A stretch of DNA of 64,000 nt from Chryseobacterium rhizosphaerae (GCF_003385455.1 NZ_QNUF01000005.1:186001-250000), one strand, 5' to 3'. Shown: positions 18,160 to 28,618, counted from the first letter of the stretch. The notes: generated by a model from the sequence alone, not told the origin. Made by a program: numbers and translations.

Positions 18160-21100
18160 GCGAAAATTATCACGAATTAAGATACCTGGAAACTTCTAGT
18201 CCAAACAATAGCCGGTTTTCTTTGATTGACGATCCTGAGGATAGATTGACACTACTTGATTTAATTGATGAATATGATAGGATCATTTTGTTGGGAAATC
18301 CAGGTATGGGCAAAACAGCGGAATTAAACCAAACTTTTGAGCTTCTGTGGGATAAGATCGATGAGACGGAAATGCTTCCCATATTTATAAATATCGAAAA
18401 CTTTCGTCAGACATCGACGATCGAAAAAATGATTCCGGGTGATGATTGGAAAGATATGTCTTCTGTAATTTTTATTTTGGATGGATTGGATGAAATCGCC
18501 AATATCCAGGATTTTATTGCAGATCTTCAGAATTTTATATCAGACAATTTAGACAGGAAGTTAAAATTTGTTTTAAGCTGCCGTACAAATATTTACCAGA
18601 AGTACGTCATTAATATTAGTGATTTTAAAGCGGTATATCTTAAAAGCCTTTCACACTGGCAGATTTACAATATATTTAAGAATAAGTACGATGTCGAAAT
18701 CTCTGATGATGATTTGATTCAATTTTCGACAATTTTGCAAACTCCATTTAATTTAGAAATGTTTGCCGAATTTTACAAGGATAAACAACACTTTCCGAAA
18801 ACACTGAAAGAAGCGCTTGAACTTTTTATTGAAAAGGAAATAGAGCGCAGTTTACTTTCAATTTTTAAACATATCGGCCCCGTAACAAAAGCAGAAATCT
18901 ACTATAAAATAAAGGTGGTTGCTGTCATAAATGAATTGATGCAACAAAATGCCATTTCACAAGAAGCCCTCTTTAAATTACTGAAAGAACAAGGTATAGC
19001 ATTATTTCAGGAACTTCCATTTTTTGAGAAAAGAGCGTTTACCGATAGCTACGTTTTCACACATAAAAACTATCAGGAATATTTTGCCGCATTATACATC
19101 GCTTCTCTTCCTTTCGAAAAGATAATCGAATTCATTAAAGTTAAGGATATAAAGAAAATTAAACCAAGCCTATTTAATACCATAACTTTCCTGTTAAATA
19201 TTATTACTGAAAGAGATAAGAAAAAAGACCTAGAACAGTGGTTGCTTACAAATGAAAAAGAAGTACTATTTTTTGCGGAAGATGAGCGTTTGCTCCCCAA
19301 ATTCAAGAATGAACTTTTTGAAGTATATTTTACGGAGGTCTGCATAGATAAAACATTTTGGATTTCAAACAATGCTAAAATATCCCTGGATATTCTGGCT
19401 GATTTTGCTGCATTCAAGTTTCTTTTCGATACGATAGATAATATGAACAGACACCCAAGGGTAAGAGCGTCAGCCTTGGAAGTTATTGCTTACAAAAAGC
19501 TACACCCCAGTGAGAAAGAACTTTTAATGAATCTGATAACGAAAATTATCGAAACGGAGGATAACATTGTTCGCATGCAATCCTTAAGAACCTTAAAAGA
19601 TCAGAAATTTTATGAAAACATTTCTTTCTTTAAGGGTATCCTGGCTATCCTTAAAGATACTGAGGATGCTGATGCATTGCATCAGTTAATTTCAATTATG
19701 ACAAAAATAGATGATCGTCAACGGGATGCAGATCAATTGATATCTATTATAAAAAAATATTATAGTTTAGGAGACAGAGTGATAAGAGGAACAGAAAATC
19801 TGATCGCTTACTTAATATTGAATACGAGTAACCGATACCTAAATATTGCATTACTCGAAATTCTTTTTAATGACCATTATTCACTCCGCTCCAATAGCTT
19901 ATTTTTTGATAATTTTGATGAACAACTTATAAAAAGGTCAAAAGAATTTTGTACAGATCCTGATTATCATAAAGAATTGGTTGAAATGGCATTTGCAGAT
20001 CGGTATCGAATAATGAGTAATCCAGTTTTAAAAAATGTTTTACTGGAAGTAGGGATTCCACCAGAATTAGTGATCCATATCTTGCAAAAAGAAAAGATGT
20101 CCACCGATGTGTTATATTCACTTGCTCCCTTCGTGAACAATGATAATATTGATTCAATAGTTGAAGGGTTTAAGAACGGTAATATACAATTTAATTCAAC
20201 AAATGACATTGATTCTTTCCGAAATTGGATCATAAATTCAGATTCTAATCTAGCGCTTTATTTTGAAAAAAAATTTAGAGATGCTGGCCATAATTTCTTA
20301 ACGAATATACAAACTGATGAGCAAATTCTAGCTGCAACAACTCAATATGATGAAGAACGTGATGCTAACTTTGAATTATTATTTAAAAAAGAAAAAATAA
20401 TATCTGATGTTAAAACATATTTTCAAGAAAATAATGTTGAATCCCTGACAAGACCTGAATTTCAGAAAATATTCTGGCAGTGGTACGAAGATCATAATCT
20501 CCACGGATTACAATATACAGTTCATACGATTATGGATACTGTATTAAGGTTTAATAGGAATATTACCCCCGAAATTATTATTAGCGCATTAGAAGATCCA
20601 AATATTTATTTGTCGGCCATAAAAACAGGTTTAGCTCATCACTCCTTCAGAAATCTGAAGTTGGATAAAGAACAACTGGAGTTAATAGATAAATTAACAA
20701 AAGCTATTATTTCTGAAGTTGATTATAACAATGTTATTAGAATTAATGCAGAAGATCCCGATCTTTTCCATGCTACCAAGTATTTAGAATACATCAATAT
20801 TGTCTTATTCTTCGATTTCAATTATGGTATTGAACAATCTCCCACATTCTATCTGGACGTGCTTGCCTTCGGAAATATTACAGGTCCAAACAGTGGGCAA
20901 TCATTTATTGAGTACGTTTTAGAAAAGGTGGATGATGCTGAGGTTGTAAATGAAAAAGTGATTCAAAATATCACCCAAGGTGAATTGACATTTATTGCAA
21001 AAAGGGACCACTACTCCTATGCGGTAGAAAACAATTTATTTGAAACTTTTAATAAGATCGGTGAGGATTTTAAAAAGGACGGCACGACCATAGATCAGCA

Positions 21101-21731
21101 AAATTTACTTGAGGATTATGTCTCAAAAATAGAAGAACCATTAATTTTTTTAAAGGAATGTTGTAGGGATCAAACATCTCCTTTTTATTGGAGGGTAATC
21201 AATTTGATCAAAGATAAATATCAAGATAACAAATTTATCCGTGATGCAGTCTTTGCTTATTTAGAAACTTCGGATTTGCATTTCTTAGAAAATGCCGTAA
21301 ATATATTATTCTTCTTAAATGAAGATACTGCTATTCTAAACTATTATAAGGCTCTAAAAAAAGTGATTTTGGTAAGACCGGACTACAGTGGTCTCTTTCC
21401 TAAAGACTTAAAACACTATAACCGTTTGAATGAAATTGTTTTGTTCGAGACTTTATTTGATTTAACCCATGAAGATAATTCAGCAGGTTCCTTCTATCTA
21501 CATTACTCTAGGAGTTTCCTACAGTCATGGTGTTCACAAATTTGTGAAAAAGATGAGGGCTTTGGCATACTCCAAAGAATTTTAGCCGGGATCAAACAAA
21601 AAGCTAACACGGATATGAAAATATTTTATGTAAATGATTTAATTGATATTTCAAATAACAGTAGGCTTAATTCTAAATCAAAAGAAATGACTTTTGAAGA
21701 AGCACGTATGTTGATAAATCAATTAAGCTAG
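18156..21731 (+). CDS. NACHT-domain STAND ATPase
   Basis: A 1191-residue protein. The NACHT module is at the N-terminus: Walker A GNPGMGKT at 47-54, Walker B VIFILDGLDE at 104-113, and a sensor-like LSCRTN soon after. From about residue 330 the rest is alpha-helical, with HEAT/ARM-like repeats and no catalytic motif. Bacterial NACHT proteins with this layout act as phage sensors that switch on an effector. No effector domain is fused here; the overlapping metallophosphoesterase is the natural candidate. Confidence 0.88.
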   Translation: MSENYHELRYLETSSPNNSRFSLIDDPEDRLTLLDLIDEYDRIILLGNPGMGKTAELNQTFELLWDKIDETEMLPIFINIENFRQTSTIEKMIPGDDWKDMSSVIFILDGLDEIANIQDFIADLQNFISDNLDRKLKFVLSCRTNIYQKYVINISDFKAVYLKSLSHWQIYNIFKNKYDVEISDDDLIQFSTILQTPFNLEMFAEFYKDKQHFPKTLKEALELFIEKEIERSLLSIFKHIGPVTKAEIYYKIKVVAVINELMQQNAISQEALFKLLKEQGIALFQELPFFEKRAFTDSYVFTHKNYQEYFAALYIASLPFEKIIEFIKVKDIKKIKPSLFNTITFLLNIITERDKKKDLEQWLLTNEKEVLFFAEDERLLPKFKNELFEVYFTEVCIDKTFWISNNAKISLDILADFAAFKFLFDTIDNMNRHPRVRASALEVIAYKKLHPSEKELLMNLITKIIETEDNIVRMQSLRTLKDQKFYENISFFKGILAILKDTEDADALHQLISIMTKIDDRQRDADQLISIIKKYYSLGDRVIRGTENLIAYLILNTSNRYLNIALLEILFNDHYSLRSNSLFFDNFDEQLIKRSKEFCTDPDYHKELVEMAFADRYRIMSNPVLKNVLLEVGIPPELVIHILQKEKMSTDVLYSLAPFVNNDNIDSIVEGFKNGNIQFNSTNDIDSFRNWIINSDSNLALYFEKKFRDAGHNFLTNIQTDEQILAATTQYDEERDANFELLFKKEKIISDVKTYFQENNVESLTRPEFQKIFWQWYEDHNLHGLQYTVHTIMDTVLRFNRNITPEIIISALEDPNIYLSAIKTGLAHHSFRNLKLDKEQLELIDKLTKAIISEVDYNNVIRINAEDPDLFHATKYLEYINIVLFFDFNYGIEQSPTFYLDVLAFGNITGPNSGQSFIEYVLEKVDDAEVVNEKVIQNITQGELTFIAKRDHYSYAVENNLFETFNKIGEDFKKDGTTIDQQNLLEDYVSKIEEPLIFLKECCRDQTSPFYWRVINLIKDKYQDNKFIRDAVFAYLETSDLHFLENAVNILFFLNEDTAILNYYKALKKVILVRPDYSGLFPKDLKHYNRLNEIVLFETLFDLTHEDNSAGSFYLHYSRSFLQSWCSQICEKDEGFGILQRILAGIKQKANTDMKIFYVNDLIDISNNSRLNSKSKEMTFEEARMLINQLS

Positions 21732-21744
21732 GCCAGACTTGTCA

Positions 21745-21787
21745 CCTTGCGAAAATAAATTAGATTTTGACTTATTTTCGCAAGGTA
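21745..21787. terminator. Perfect 15-bp hairpin after the NACHT gene
   Basis: ACCTTGCGAAAATAA (21745-21759) pairs exactly with 21773-21787 across a 13-nt loop. The T run lies within the stem rather than after it, so it is a stable RNA end rather than a classic terminator. It separates the NACHT and Argonaute units. Confidence 0.65.
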
Positions 21788-21938
21788 ATAAGGCGGTATC
21801 TCCCTAATGAACTTTAGCAGTATTTATAGAATAAGGTATTTTGAATATAAATACAGTAAATTTTAATCGTCTTTTAGCAGGGGTTTGGAAAAACCTAATC
21901 TCTTTTTTTGTATTTTAACAATTAAATCAGTGTAAGTA

Positions 21939-24236
21939 ATGCAACTTAATTTTTTTCCTATAAATATCGTTGCCGAGGAGTTCCAGATAAGGACGGTATC
22001 ATACACAGAGGATCTGCTGAGAGAGCTCAGAGATGAATATAATAGCAGTCATTCTTTTTTTAGGAATGGAGATGAAATCTTTATTTCTAATAAAGATGGT
22101 GATGATCTTAGCTCTATTGGAAGTTTACAACAAGTTAACATAAATGAGCAGAGTCAGGTAACCTCTTCACTAATAAAACATATATTTTTTCGAACTTTTA
22201 AAGAGAGATTTTCAAATTACATACCTGTTGACTTTTATCCGTTTCGTTTTTTTTCTGCTAAGACAAAGGATGATCTTCTGTATAATGCTCTGCCTGATCA
22301 TTTGAAGAATAAGATTGCTTATAAAAAATTGATAGAGCTCCAACTAAGAATAATTGAAGTAAATGGTGAAAAGAAATTTGGATTTCTTATTAATATTAAA
22401 CGGAACTGGATATTTAATAAGAGCTGCTTAGAACTACATCAGGAGGGATATAATTTAATGGGTGCGGAAGTTCTCCATACGGAAACACTTCCAGGTTTAA
22501 TTGACGTTCTTGCGCCAAATGAAGAATTTGTTGGAATTATATCTTCAATTTCCGGAACTATGGCAATGGTTGAAACCAACGAAGGATTGAAAGAATTTTT
22601 GCTGGCGGAATTATTTATAAAGAAATCCAAATTTAACATAGGTAACTACTTATCTTTTGCGATTTCGGAGCAAAAGAGCGAAGAGTTATTGAGAATTATT
22701 GAAAGTAAAAGGAGTGAGGTATATAATACAAAAAATCTTTATGAAGAGATTATTAGAATTTCAAATCATCTGTTTGTAGAAGCTGGGAACTCAATTATGT
22801 TTCATAATAAAGATGGTTTTCGTTTTACGGTGGCTGATAAGCCATTGTCTGTTTATAATAGTATTGACCTCAAGACACCAACTTTTATTTTTGATCCCTC
22901 AGGAACAAAAATAAATAGTTCCAATCCTGACAAAGGATTGTCAGATTATGGACCCTACGATACGCTAACCTTTGATATAAAGAATCCTAATATATTATGC
23001 ATTTGCCACAGAAATAATAGGGGAAATTTTACTAGGTTTCTTTCTGATCTGAAGGAGGGAATCCCAGCTTCCAAGTTTTTTAAGAAGGGGTTAAAAAGGA
23101 AATACGATTTTCAGGATGTAACATTTAAAATTAAAGAAATACAGGAATATAATACTGAGGCATATATTAATGCTATAAGTAGCTTTGTGGAAGAGGAAAA
23201 TAAACCACAATTAGCTATTATCGAAATACCAATTGCATTCAGGAATCATTCAGATCTTCTAAATCCTTACTACAGAATTAAAGCAAAATTACTGTCCTTC
23301 GAAATTCCGGTCCAGTTTATTACCTCGGAAAAGGTAACTATGTATAATGAATATATATTAAACTCTCTGGCGCTCCAGATGTATGCAAAATTGGGTGGGA
23401 CTCCTTGGGTTTTGCCGTCGCAGCGATCAGTTGACAGGGAGATAATAATTGGTATTGGCCATAGTTGGTTAAGGAAAAATCAATATACGGGAGCAGAACA
23501 GAATAGGGTAGTAGGTATAACAACATTTATGTCCGGTGACGGGCAATATTTGCTTGGTGATAAAGTGAAAGATGTTGCATTCGAAAACTATTTTGATGAA
23601 TTGCTTAAAAGCCTGAAGCAATCTATTATTCGACTATCAAGTGACCAAGGATGGGTGAACGGCAACACGGTCCGTCTGATCTTCCATATTTTCAAGCCCA
23701 TAAAAAATACAGAATTTGATGTCGTAAGTCAGCTGGTTAGAGATATTCCTCAGTATAATATAAAGTTTGCTTTTGTCACTATTGGTAATGCCCATCCCCA
23801 TATTTTATTTGATAAAAATCAGCTAGGAGTTACAAAATATGGAAGTAGCGAGATTAAAGGACAATATGTACCGGCCAGGGGATGCAATGTTATTCTTGAT
23901 GAAAGAACATGTATTGTGCAAATGTTAGGTGCAAATGAACTGAAAACCTCTAAGCAGGCGATGAGCAGACCTGTCTTGATAACGATAAGAGTTCCGCAAG
24001 GTAGCTATAATAGTGATGATCTTAATAATCTGTTATTTTACGATTTAAGTTACATTACACAGCAGATATTCTCTTTTACCTATTTGTCGTGGAGAAGCTT
24101 TTTACCGGGGGAAGAACCTGCAACCATGAAATATTCTAATCTGATTTCAAAATTGCTTGGAAAGATGAGGAGCGTTCCCAACTGGGATGCAGATACGTTG
24201 AATTATGGATTAAAAAGAAAGAAATGGTTCCTATAG
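21939..24236 (+). CDS. Long prokaryotic Argonaute, catalytically inactive
   Basis: A 765-residue protein of long-Argonaute size. The MID region includes YILNSLALQMYAKLGG and TPWVLP, and the PIWI domain runs from about 500 to the C-terminus. The first catalytic Asp of the DEDX tetrad is replaced: IIIGIGHS has G507 where active enzymes have Asp. The RDG-like segment reads FHIFKP (582-587). Guide binding is therefore plausible and target cutting is not. This fits the long-B group, which uses a guide to sense invaders and relies on a partner protein to kill or arrest the cell. Confidence 0.87.
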   Translation: MQLNFFPINIVAEEFQIRTVSYTEDLLRELRDEYNSSHSFFRNGDEIFISNKDGDDLSSIGSLQQVNINEQSQVTSSLIKHIFFRTFKERFSNYIPVDFYPFRFFSAKTKDDLLYNALPDHLKNKIAYKKLIELQLRIIEVNGEKKFGFLINIKRNWIFNKSCLELHQEGYNLMGAEVLHTETLPGLIDVLAPNEEFVGIISSISGTMAMVETNEGLKEFLLAELFIKKSKFNIGNYLSFAISEQKSEELLRIIESKRSEVYNTKNLYEEIIRISNHLFVEAGNSIMFHNKDGFRFTVADKPLSVYNSIDLKTPTFIFDPSGTKINSSNPDKGLSDYGPYDTLTFDIKNPNILCICHRNNRGNFTRFLSDLKEGIPASKFFKKGLKRKYDFQDVTFKIKEIQEYNTEAYINAISSFVEEENKPQLAIIEIPIAFRNHSDLLNPYYRIKAKLLSFEIPVQFITSEKVTMYNEYILNSLALQMYAKLGGTPWVLPSQRSVDREIIIGIGHSWLRKNQYTGAEQNRVVGITTFMSGDGQYLLGDKVKDVAFENYFDELLKSLKQSIIRLSSDQGWVNGNTVRLIFHIFKPIKNTEFDVVSQLVRDIPQYNIKFAFVTIGNAHPHILFDKNQLGVTKYGSSEIKGQYVPARGCNVILDERTCIVQMLGANELKTSKQAMSRPVLITIRVPQGSYNSDDLNNLLFYDLSYITQQIFSFTYLSWRSFLPGEEPATMKYSNLISKLLGKMRSVPNWDADTLNYGLKRKKWFL

Positions 24237-25129
24237 AAGAGACAATTAATTATTTATCAAGGATTAATAACAGTCCTAAATTAACCACTTTTAATAATTT
24301 GTTGGGTGGAAGAGAAATTCATACTTCTGAAGATCAAGACAGCAACGAACTAAATCAAGTTTATTATGGAGTAATTAAAGCAATTCGAGAAAACAATAAA
24401 CAAGATTTTGTTACTTTCTACAGTATAAAAAGTAAAAGTAAACCAAGTAAAGATTCGGCTGCTCCTTTCATAAATGACGATTTTTTAATTTTTATTTTAT
24501 TAGTTGGTGTAGTCAAATTTGGAATAGACGGGGCATGGATAAGTGACATCATTTCTATTAGAAATAAAAATACAATAACGATAACTTTCGAAAATATAAT
24601 AAAAGAAAACTATTACAGTAAGAGTATCTTACCGGAAATTGTTTATATGTACTTGCATTTTACCAAGCCAATGCTGATAACCAGTGACTTTATAAATTTT
24701 ACTTATAAATCTATAAGCGATAACACACAACTTTTTGAAGGGCGTAGTGATTTTCAAATCTTATGTGCGATAAATTCTTATAATTTAATAGTTATTTCAA
24801 AAGAGGTACCGGACAAAAGTCAATTTTTAATGTTACAGGATTTTACGGGTAGATTTCTAAAACGAGTGAAGTTTCTATCGTGGTTGATACAAGCTGCTTT
24901 ATTTTGGGGTGTGATTTATTTATTATTGACTTTACCTAACTATAGTCCTGAAACTATCAAATTTATTGAGAAGTATAACTATGCATTTACCATTTTTGGT
25001 GCTTTAGGATTAAGTGTTTTGGGAAATGTTATCCCTATATTTAAAAAGATGTCGCAGATTATCTTGCTAAGATTACTAGGTGCTTCGAAAACTTCCGTAA
25101 AAGAATTAATCAAAGAAAGAGGTTCATAA
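24224..25129 (+). CDS. Argonaute-associated transmembrane effector candidate
   Basis: A 301-residue protein overlapping the Argonaute 3' end by 13 bp, so translationally coupled. Residues 1-200 are soluble. Two membrane segments follow at about 222-240 and 252-272, and the C-terminus is basic. Inactive long Argonautes are known to pair with Sir2, nuclease or transmembrane effectors; size, topology and position match the transmembrane kind. I infer membrane damage upon activation. The N-terminal part is not a family I recognise. Confidence 0.75.
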   Translation: MVPIEETINYLSRINNSPKLTTFNNLLGGREIHTSEDQDSNELNQVYYGVIKAIRENNKQDFVTFYSIKSKSKPSKDSAAPFINDDFLIFILLVGVVKFGIDGAWISDIISIRNKNTITITFENIIKENYYSKSILPEIVYMYLHFTKPMLITSDFINFTYKSISDNTQLFEGRSDFQILCAINSYNLIVISKEVPDKSQFLMLQDFTGRFLKRVKFLSWLIQAALFWGVIYLLLTLPNYSPETIKFIEKYNYAFTIFGALGLSVLGNVIPIFKKMSQIILLRLLGASKTSVKELIKERGS

Positions 25130-25153
25130 ATGTAGTTGTGTAGCGAGCTGGAA

Positions 25154-25381
25154 TCAGGTCGCTGGCAGGCGTTGTAGATTTTCTAAGGTAGTACTTTTAG
25201 AGAAATCGTCAAGTTCAAGACGTCTTGGGGTCTCACTGTTGATAACAAGGCTTATCGCTTTTATTAAACTCGTCTTTCCAGAATTATTATGGCCTATTAT
25301 TACGTTTACACCATCATTAAATAAAATTTCATTTTGAGGGAAATTTCTGAATCCCTCAATCGATATTTTTGAAATATACAT
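25154..25381 (-). pseudogene. Truncated RecF/OLD-like AAA ATPase, N-terminal piece
   Basis: 75 residues: MYISKISIEGFRNFPQNE, then Walker A GHNNSGKT at 30-37, then a sudden end near LQRLPAT. Full OLD or SMC-like ATPases have 400-700 residues including signature and Walker B; none is found here. The gene was cut at about 25154-25190, next to the Argonaute pair. It reads opposite to its neighbours and is most likely a remnant of another defence gene. Confidence 0.75.
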
Positions 25382-25599
25382 AGGTTAAATAGCTTTTCTA
25401 TAAAAATAGTTAAAATTACTTAGTGAGTCTCCTCTCGCTTGCAATTTTGGTATATTTCATTATCTATTACTCATTCGATATCAGAAATATTATTTTGTGG
25501 GATTTTTTTCTTTAGTTGTTCAGATAAAAGCTGGTTTGAAAACTCAGTATCGGATATAATAAGTAGGAAATAGCGAATTTAAGGTCTGTGGATCTAATT

Positions 25600-25633
25600 T
25601 TTGACCAAAATATATTTGCATTATGTATTTTTG
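25600..25633 (+). promoter_or_regulatory. Promoter for the PD-(D/E)XK gene
   Basis: TTTG at 25600-25603, 22 bp, then TATTTTTG at 25626-25633, 16 bp before the ATG at 25650. The spacing is at the long end of the range. The rest of the 270-bp gap behind the truncated ATPase holds no gene. Confidence 0.45.
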
Positions 25634-25649
25634 TTTTAACAAGTAATCC

Positions 25650-28544
25650 ATGATGAATAAGCCCATTTTTTCCGAATTCTTTCTAAATAAGTTTTTGTAT
25701 GATTTTAAATTATCTACTGTGCCCAATATTCGACGAATAAAAAATCTCGTGGAATCACTTATTAAAGAGTTGGAGTCTGGAAAGTTCAGTAGTTTAAAAG
25801 AAGAGGAGATAAAATCTAGATTTGTTACTACTTTTTTTGGAGATATTTTAAATTTCAATTACGGAAATGCTCACAAATGGATGCTGCGGGAAGAGAAAAA
25901 ATCGTTAACAGACGGTACTAAGCCCGATGCGGTTCTAGGTTATTTTTATAAGGATAAAAAAAAAGATGAAGTTAGAGTTGTTATAGAGGTAAAGGATCCA
26001 AAAACTAATCTAGACACAAAACAAAAACGGGAAAAGAGTATTTCAGCTGTAGAGCAAGGGTTTGGCTATGCACACAAGACCGGTGGTAACTGTAATTGGG
26101 TTATAGTTACTAACATCAATGAAATTAGGTTTTATAGATCACAGGATAGTTCGAAATATCAGGTTTACCTTTTAAAAGAATTAAACAATGAAGATAAACT
26201 GAAGGAACTTTTATTTCTATTTCATAACGATAGATTTATGAAATATGATCTTACTGAGAGATCTAATACAGATACGCTGTTCGAACTTTCAAAAGATCAA
26301 TCAAAAACTGAAAGTGAGAACGTTCATATTATTGATAAAATTTACTATTCACTTAAAAGGTTTGAAGAGTTTGGTTTTGTAAGTCCAGATTATCTTGCTT
26401 CTATAAAGCCTTTTAATATTTTGGATGAATATGTATGGCATTACCATGATGATAAGCTTTTTACGATCAATCCAGATATTTATACGCTATTGACCAAAAT
26501 TTCTGTGGATGGAAGAGAGATTAGTTTCTCGAATTCTTTAATAACAGAATTGGAAGGAATAGATATTAATGAAGCGATGGAAAGATTAAGATGGTCGTTC
26601 AAATTTCTTAATAAATGTATGATTACTAAAATTCACGCAGTTCGTGACTATCAGTTAGAATTAAGACGGAAAAAAGGTGTTATTGGGGTTTCAAAGACTC
26701 ATATTTTTAGCTGTGAGGATGACAATATAGTTGCGGTAGATATTGATTTAAGTCTTGAAGATACTGTCTGTGACTGTATGATTTGTAATTACAGAAATTT
26801 TGATTTTGACAAACTTATCAGAAAACTAAGGCAGGCCGATGGAAACTTGGATTATCTTACTATGGAATATGCATTTGGGAATTTTTTGGTATCATCGAAT
26901 AATTACAGAACATCTTATTTTATTTTAAATGAAATAAAGAATTTGGCAAAAATTAGTCCTGAAAAAGGAGTGACCTATTTTCTAGCTGTGCTGAATACCA
27001 CTTTTTTATATCACCTGATTCAGATGTCATCATTGGAAGATACGGAAGAAATCCGAAGCAACATAAGAGCAATCGATATGGATAAGCTACTTTATAATGA
27101 GTTGGAGTTTTATATCGAGAAGGATGTGCTGGATTACTTAAAGAAAGTTAAAGACGACGATCTTATTGATAAAGTTCAAGATAATGTTGATCAGCTCCTT
27201 GAGCAAGTTGATGCGTTAAAGAGATTGATAGATGACGGAGGCTCACAAACAGGTCCAAACTATGCGTACAATCTGCTTGTAAATTATGAGAAATGTTTCA
27301 GACATCATTATGGCAATTCTATTTTTTATGTAAAATTTAATAAGTACAAGAAAATCACTGCGCTCACGTTGCAGGCTTTGGTTACCAGTTATAATACTGA
27401 GGGCTATGGACTTCAATATTTCAATGATTTTATCCTGACAGAAAGTATCTTGCATATCCATTCGACAAAACTACAGGAAATACTTTCTAAACAGGAAGTG
27501 ATAAGAGTTGATCAGGAAGGCTTAGACACACTGCTGTTAAAACTGAACAATCTTTTGAGTAGTTATATAAAAAAGGGTTTCTTTAATGATTTTACTAAAA
27601 ATGAAATTGTAGCGATTCAACTGGAAAACTGGAATTTTGAACAACAATACAATAGGATCTTTACAAATATTTTCACCGTTCTTTCAAGATTAGATCTAAA
27701 GAAAGAACAGTTTTCACCATTGATCAAAACTTTGATAGGTTTCTTAGATATAGAAGACAATCTGGCTCATTACAATTTAAAAGAACTCGAAAATTTTATG
27801 ATCAGGCGTGGAGATTTATTTGAGGAAAAAGATCTGGAGTCTATTTTAAATATTGCGATTAGAAGGGATAAAATGCATAATCACAAGTATGAAGGTTTAA
27901 TAAGAATTATCCCGAAAGCCTTTTTAAAGCATAAGCCGCAATATAAATATTCCAATATAAATTTAATTAACAGGCTACTTTTAAATTGTCAGCGAGAGGA
28001 TGGAACTTTTAAGAATTTCAGAAAAGCTATTAATCTGGCTCAGATTGCTGATGATTCATGTAAGAAAATTTTATACGGTGCATTCACAGATTTTCTCAAC
28101 ATGCAATTTGATGACGAATTCTATAAATTATTGCTGCATGCTGGAGTGATTGAATTTGATGAAGGAGATTATTTTGAGAAGTATCTTAATTATGTCAATA
28201 ATAGAATAGGCTACAGAGATTTTAAGTTAGAGTCCCTAGAATCAATCAATTTGTCTTTTCTGAATTTTATTCTTCTTATATCCAAACTTGAAATTGACGT
28301 TGAGTTAGTATGTTTTGAAAAATTAACAGGCTTAAATACCTTTGAATCTTGGCTCTTGAATCCGAAAAAATTTAACTACCAACTATTCGATCCTGAATGG
28401 CTGATTTGGATGAGAGAATATCATAACTTTTTACATCGATTATCCGACATTCCTGAAATTCTGGAAGCAGTTAATGGAAGGCTTAAGATGAATTTTAATG
28501 CAGTTTTAGCAGAAATAAAATACGGGTATTTGCAACATAATTAG
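25650..28544 (+). CDS. Large protein with N-terminal PD-(D/E)XK nuclease domain
   Basis: A 964-residue soluble protein. Residues 50-190 look like the nuclease head of type IIG restriction enzymes: D93 in KPDAVLGYF, then EVK at 113-115, then a QGFGYAHKTG helix and WVIVTNINEIRFY. No methyltransferase motif (such as NPPY) follows. A CxCxxC knuckle sits at C374, C376 and C379. The remaining C-terminal 550 residues are helical and unrecognised. A second ATG lies one codon on at 25653. I infer a stand-alone DNA-targeting defence protein. Confidence 0.7.
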   Translation: MMNKPIFSEFFLNKFLYDFKLSTVPNIRRIKNLVESLIKELESGKFSSLKEEEIKSRFVTTFFGDILNFNYGNAHKWMLREEKKSLTDGTKPDAVLGYFYKDKKKDEVRVVIEVKDPKTNLDTKQKREKSISAVEQGFGYAHKTGGNCNWVIVTNINEIRFYRSQDSSKYQVYLLKELNNEDKLKELLFLFHNDRFMKYDLTERSNTDTLFELSKDQSKTESENVHIIDKIYYSLKRFEEFGFVSPDYLASIKPFNILDEYVWHYHDDKLFTINPDIYTLLTKISVDGREISFSNSLITELEGIDINEAMERLRWSFKFLNKCMITKIHAVRDYQLELRRKKGVIGVSKTHIFSCEDDNIVAVDIDLSLEDTVCDCMICNYRNFDFDKLIRKLRQADGNLDYLTMEYAFGNFLVSSNNYRTSYFILNEIKNLAKISPEKGVTYFLAVLNTTFLYHLIQMSSLEDTEEIRSNIRAIDMDKLLYNELEFYIEKDVLDYLKKVKDDDLIDKVQDNVDQLLEQVDALKRLIDDGGSQTGPNYAYNLLVNYEKCFRHHYGNSIFYVKFNKYKKITALTLQALVTSYNTEGYGLQYFNDFILTESILHIHSTKLQEILSKQEVIRVDQEGLDTLLLKLNNLLSSYIKKGFFNDFTKNEIVAIQLENWNFEQQYNRIFTNIFTVLSRLDLKKEQFSPLIKTLIGFLDIEDNLAHYNLKELENFMIRRGDLFEEKDLESILNIAIRRDKMHNHKYEGLIRIIPKAFLKHKPQYKYSNINLINRLLLNCQREDGTFKNFRKAINLAQIADDSCKKILYGAFTDFLNMQFDDEFYKLLLHAGVIEFDEGDYFEKYLNYVNNRIGYRDFKLESLESINLSFLNFILLISKLEIDVELVCFEKLTGLNTFESWLLNPKKFNYQLFDPEWLIWMREYHNFLHRLSDIPEILEAVNGRLKMNFNAVLAEIKYGYLQHN

Positions 28545-28618
28545 GAATGCCCTTGCAATTAAAAAAAGCTAATGATTGCAATATGATCAAAATTTATATA
28601 ATGTAAAAATCTACGTTT

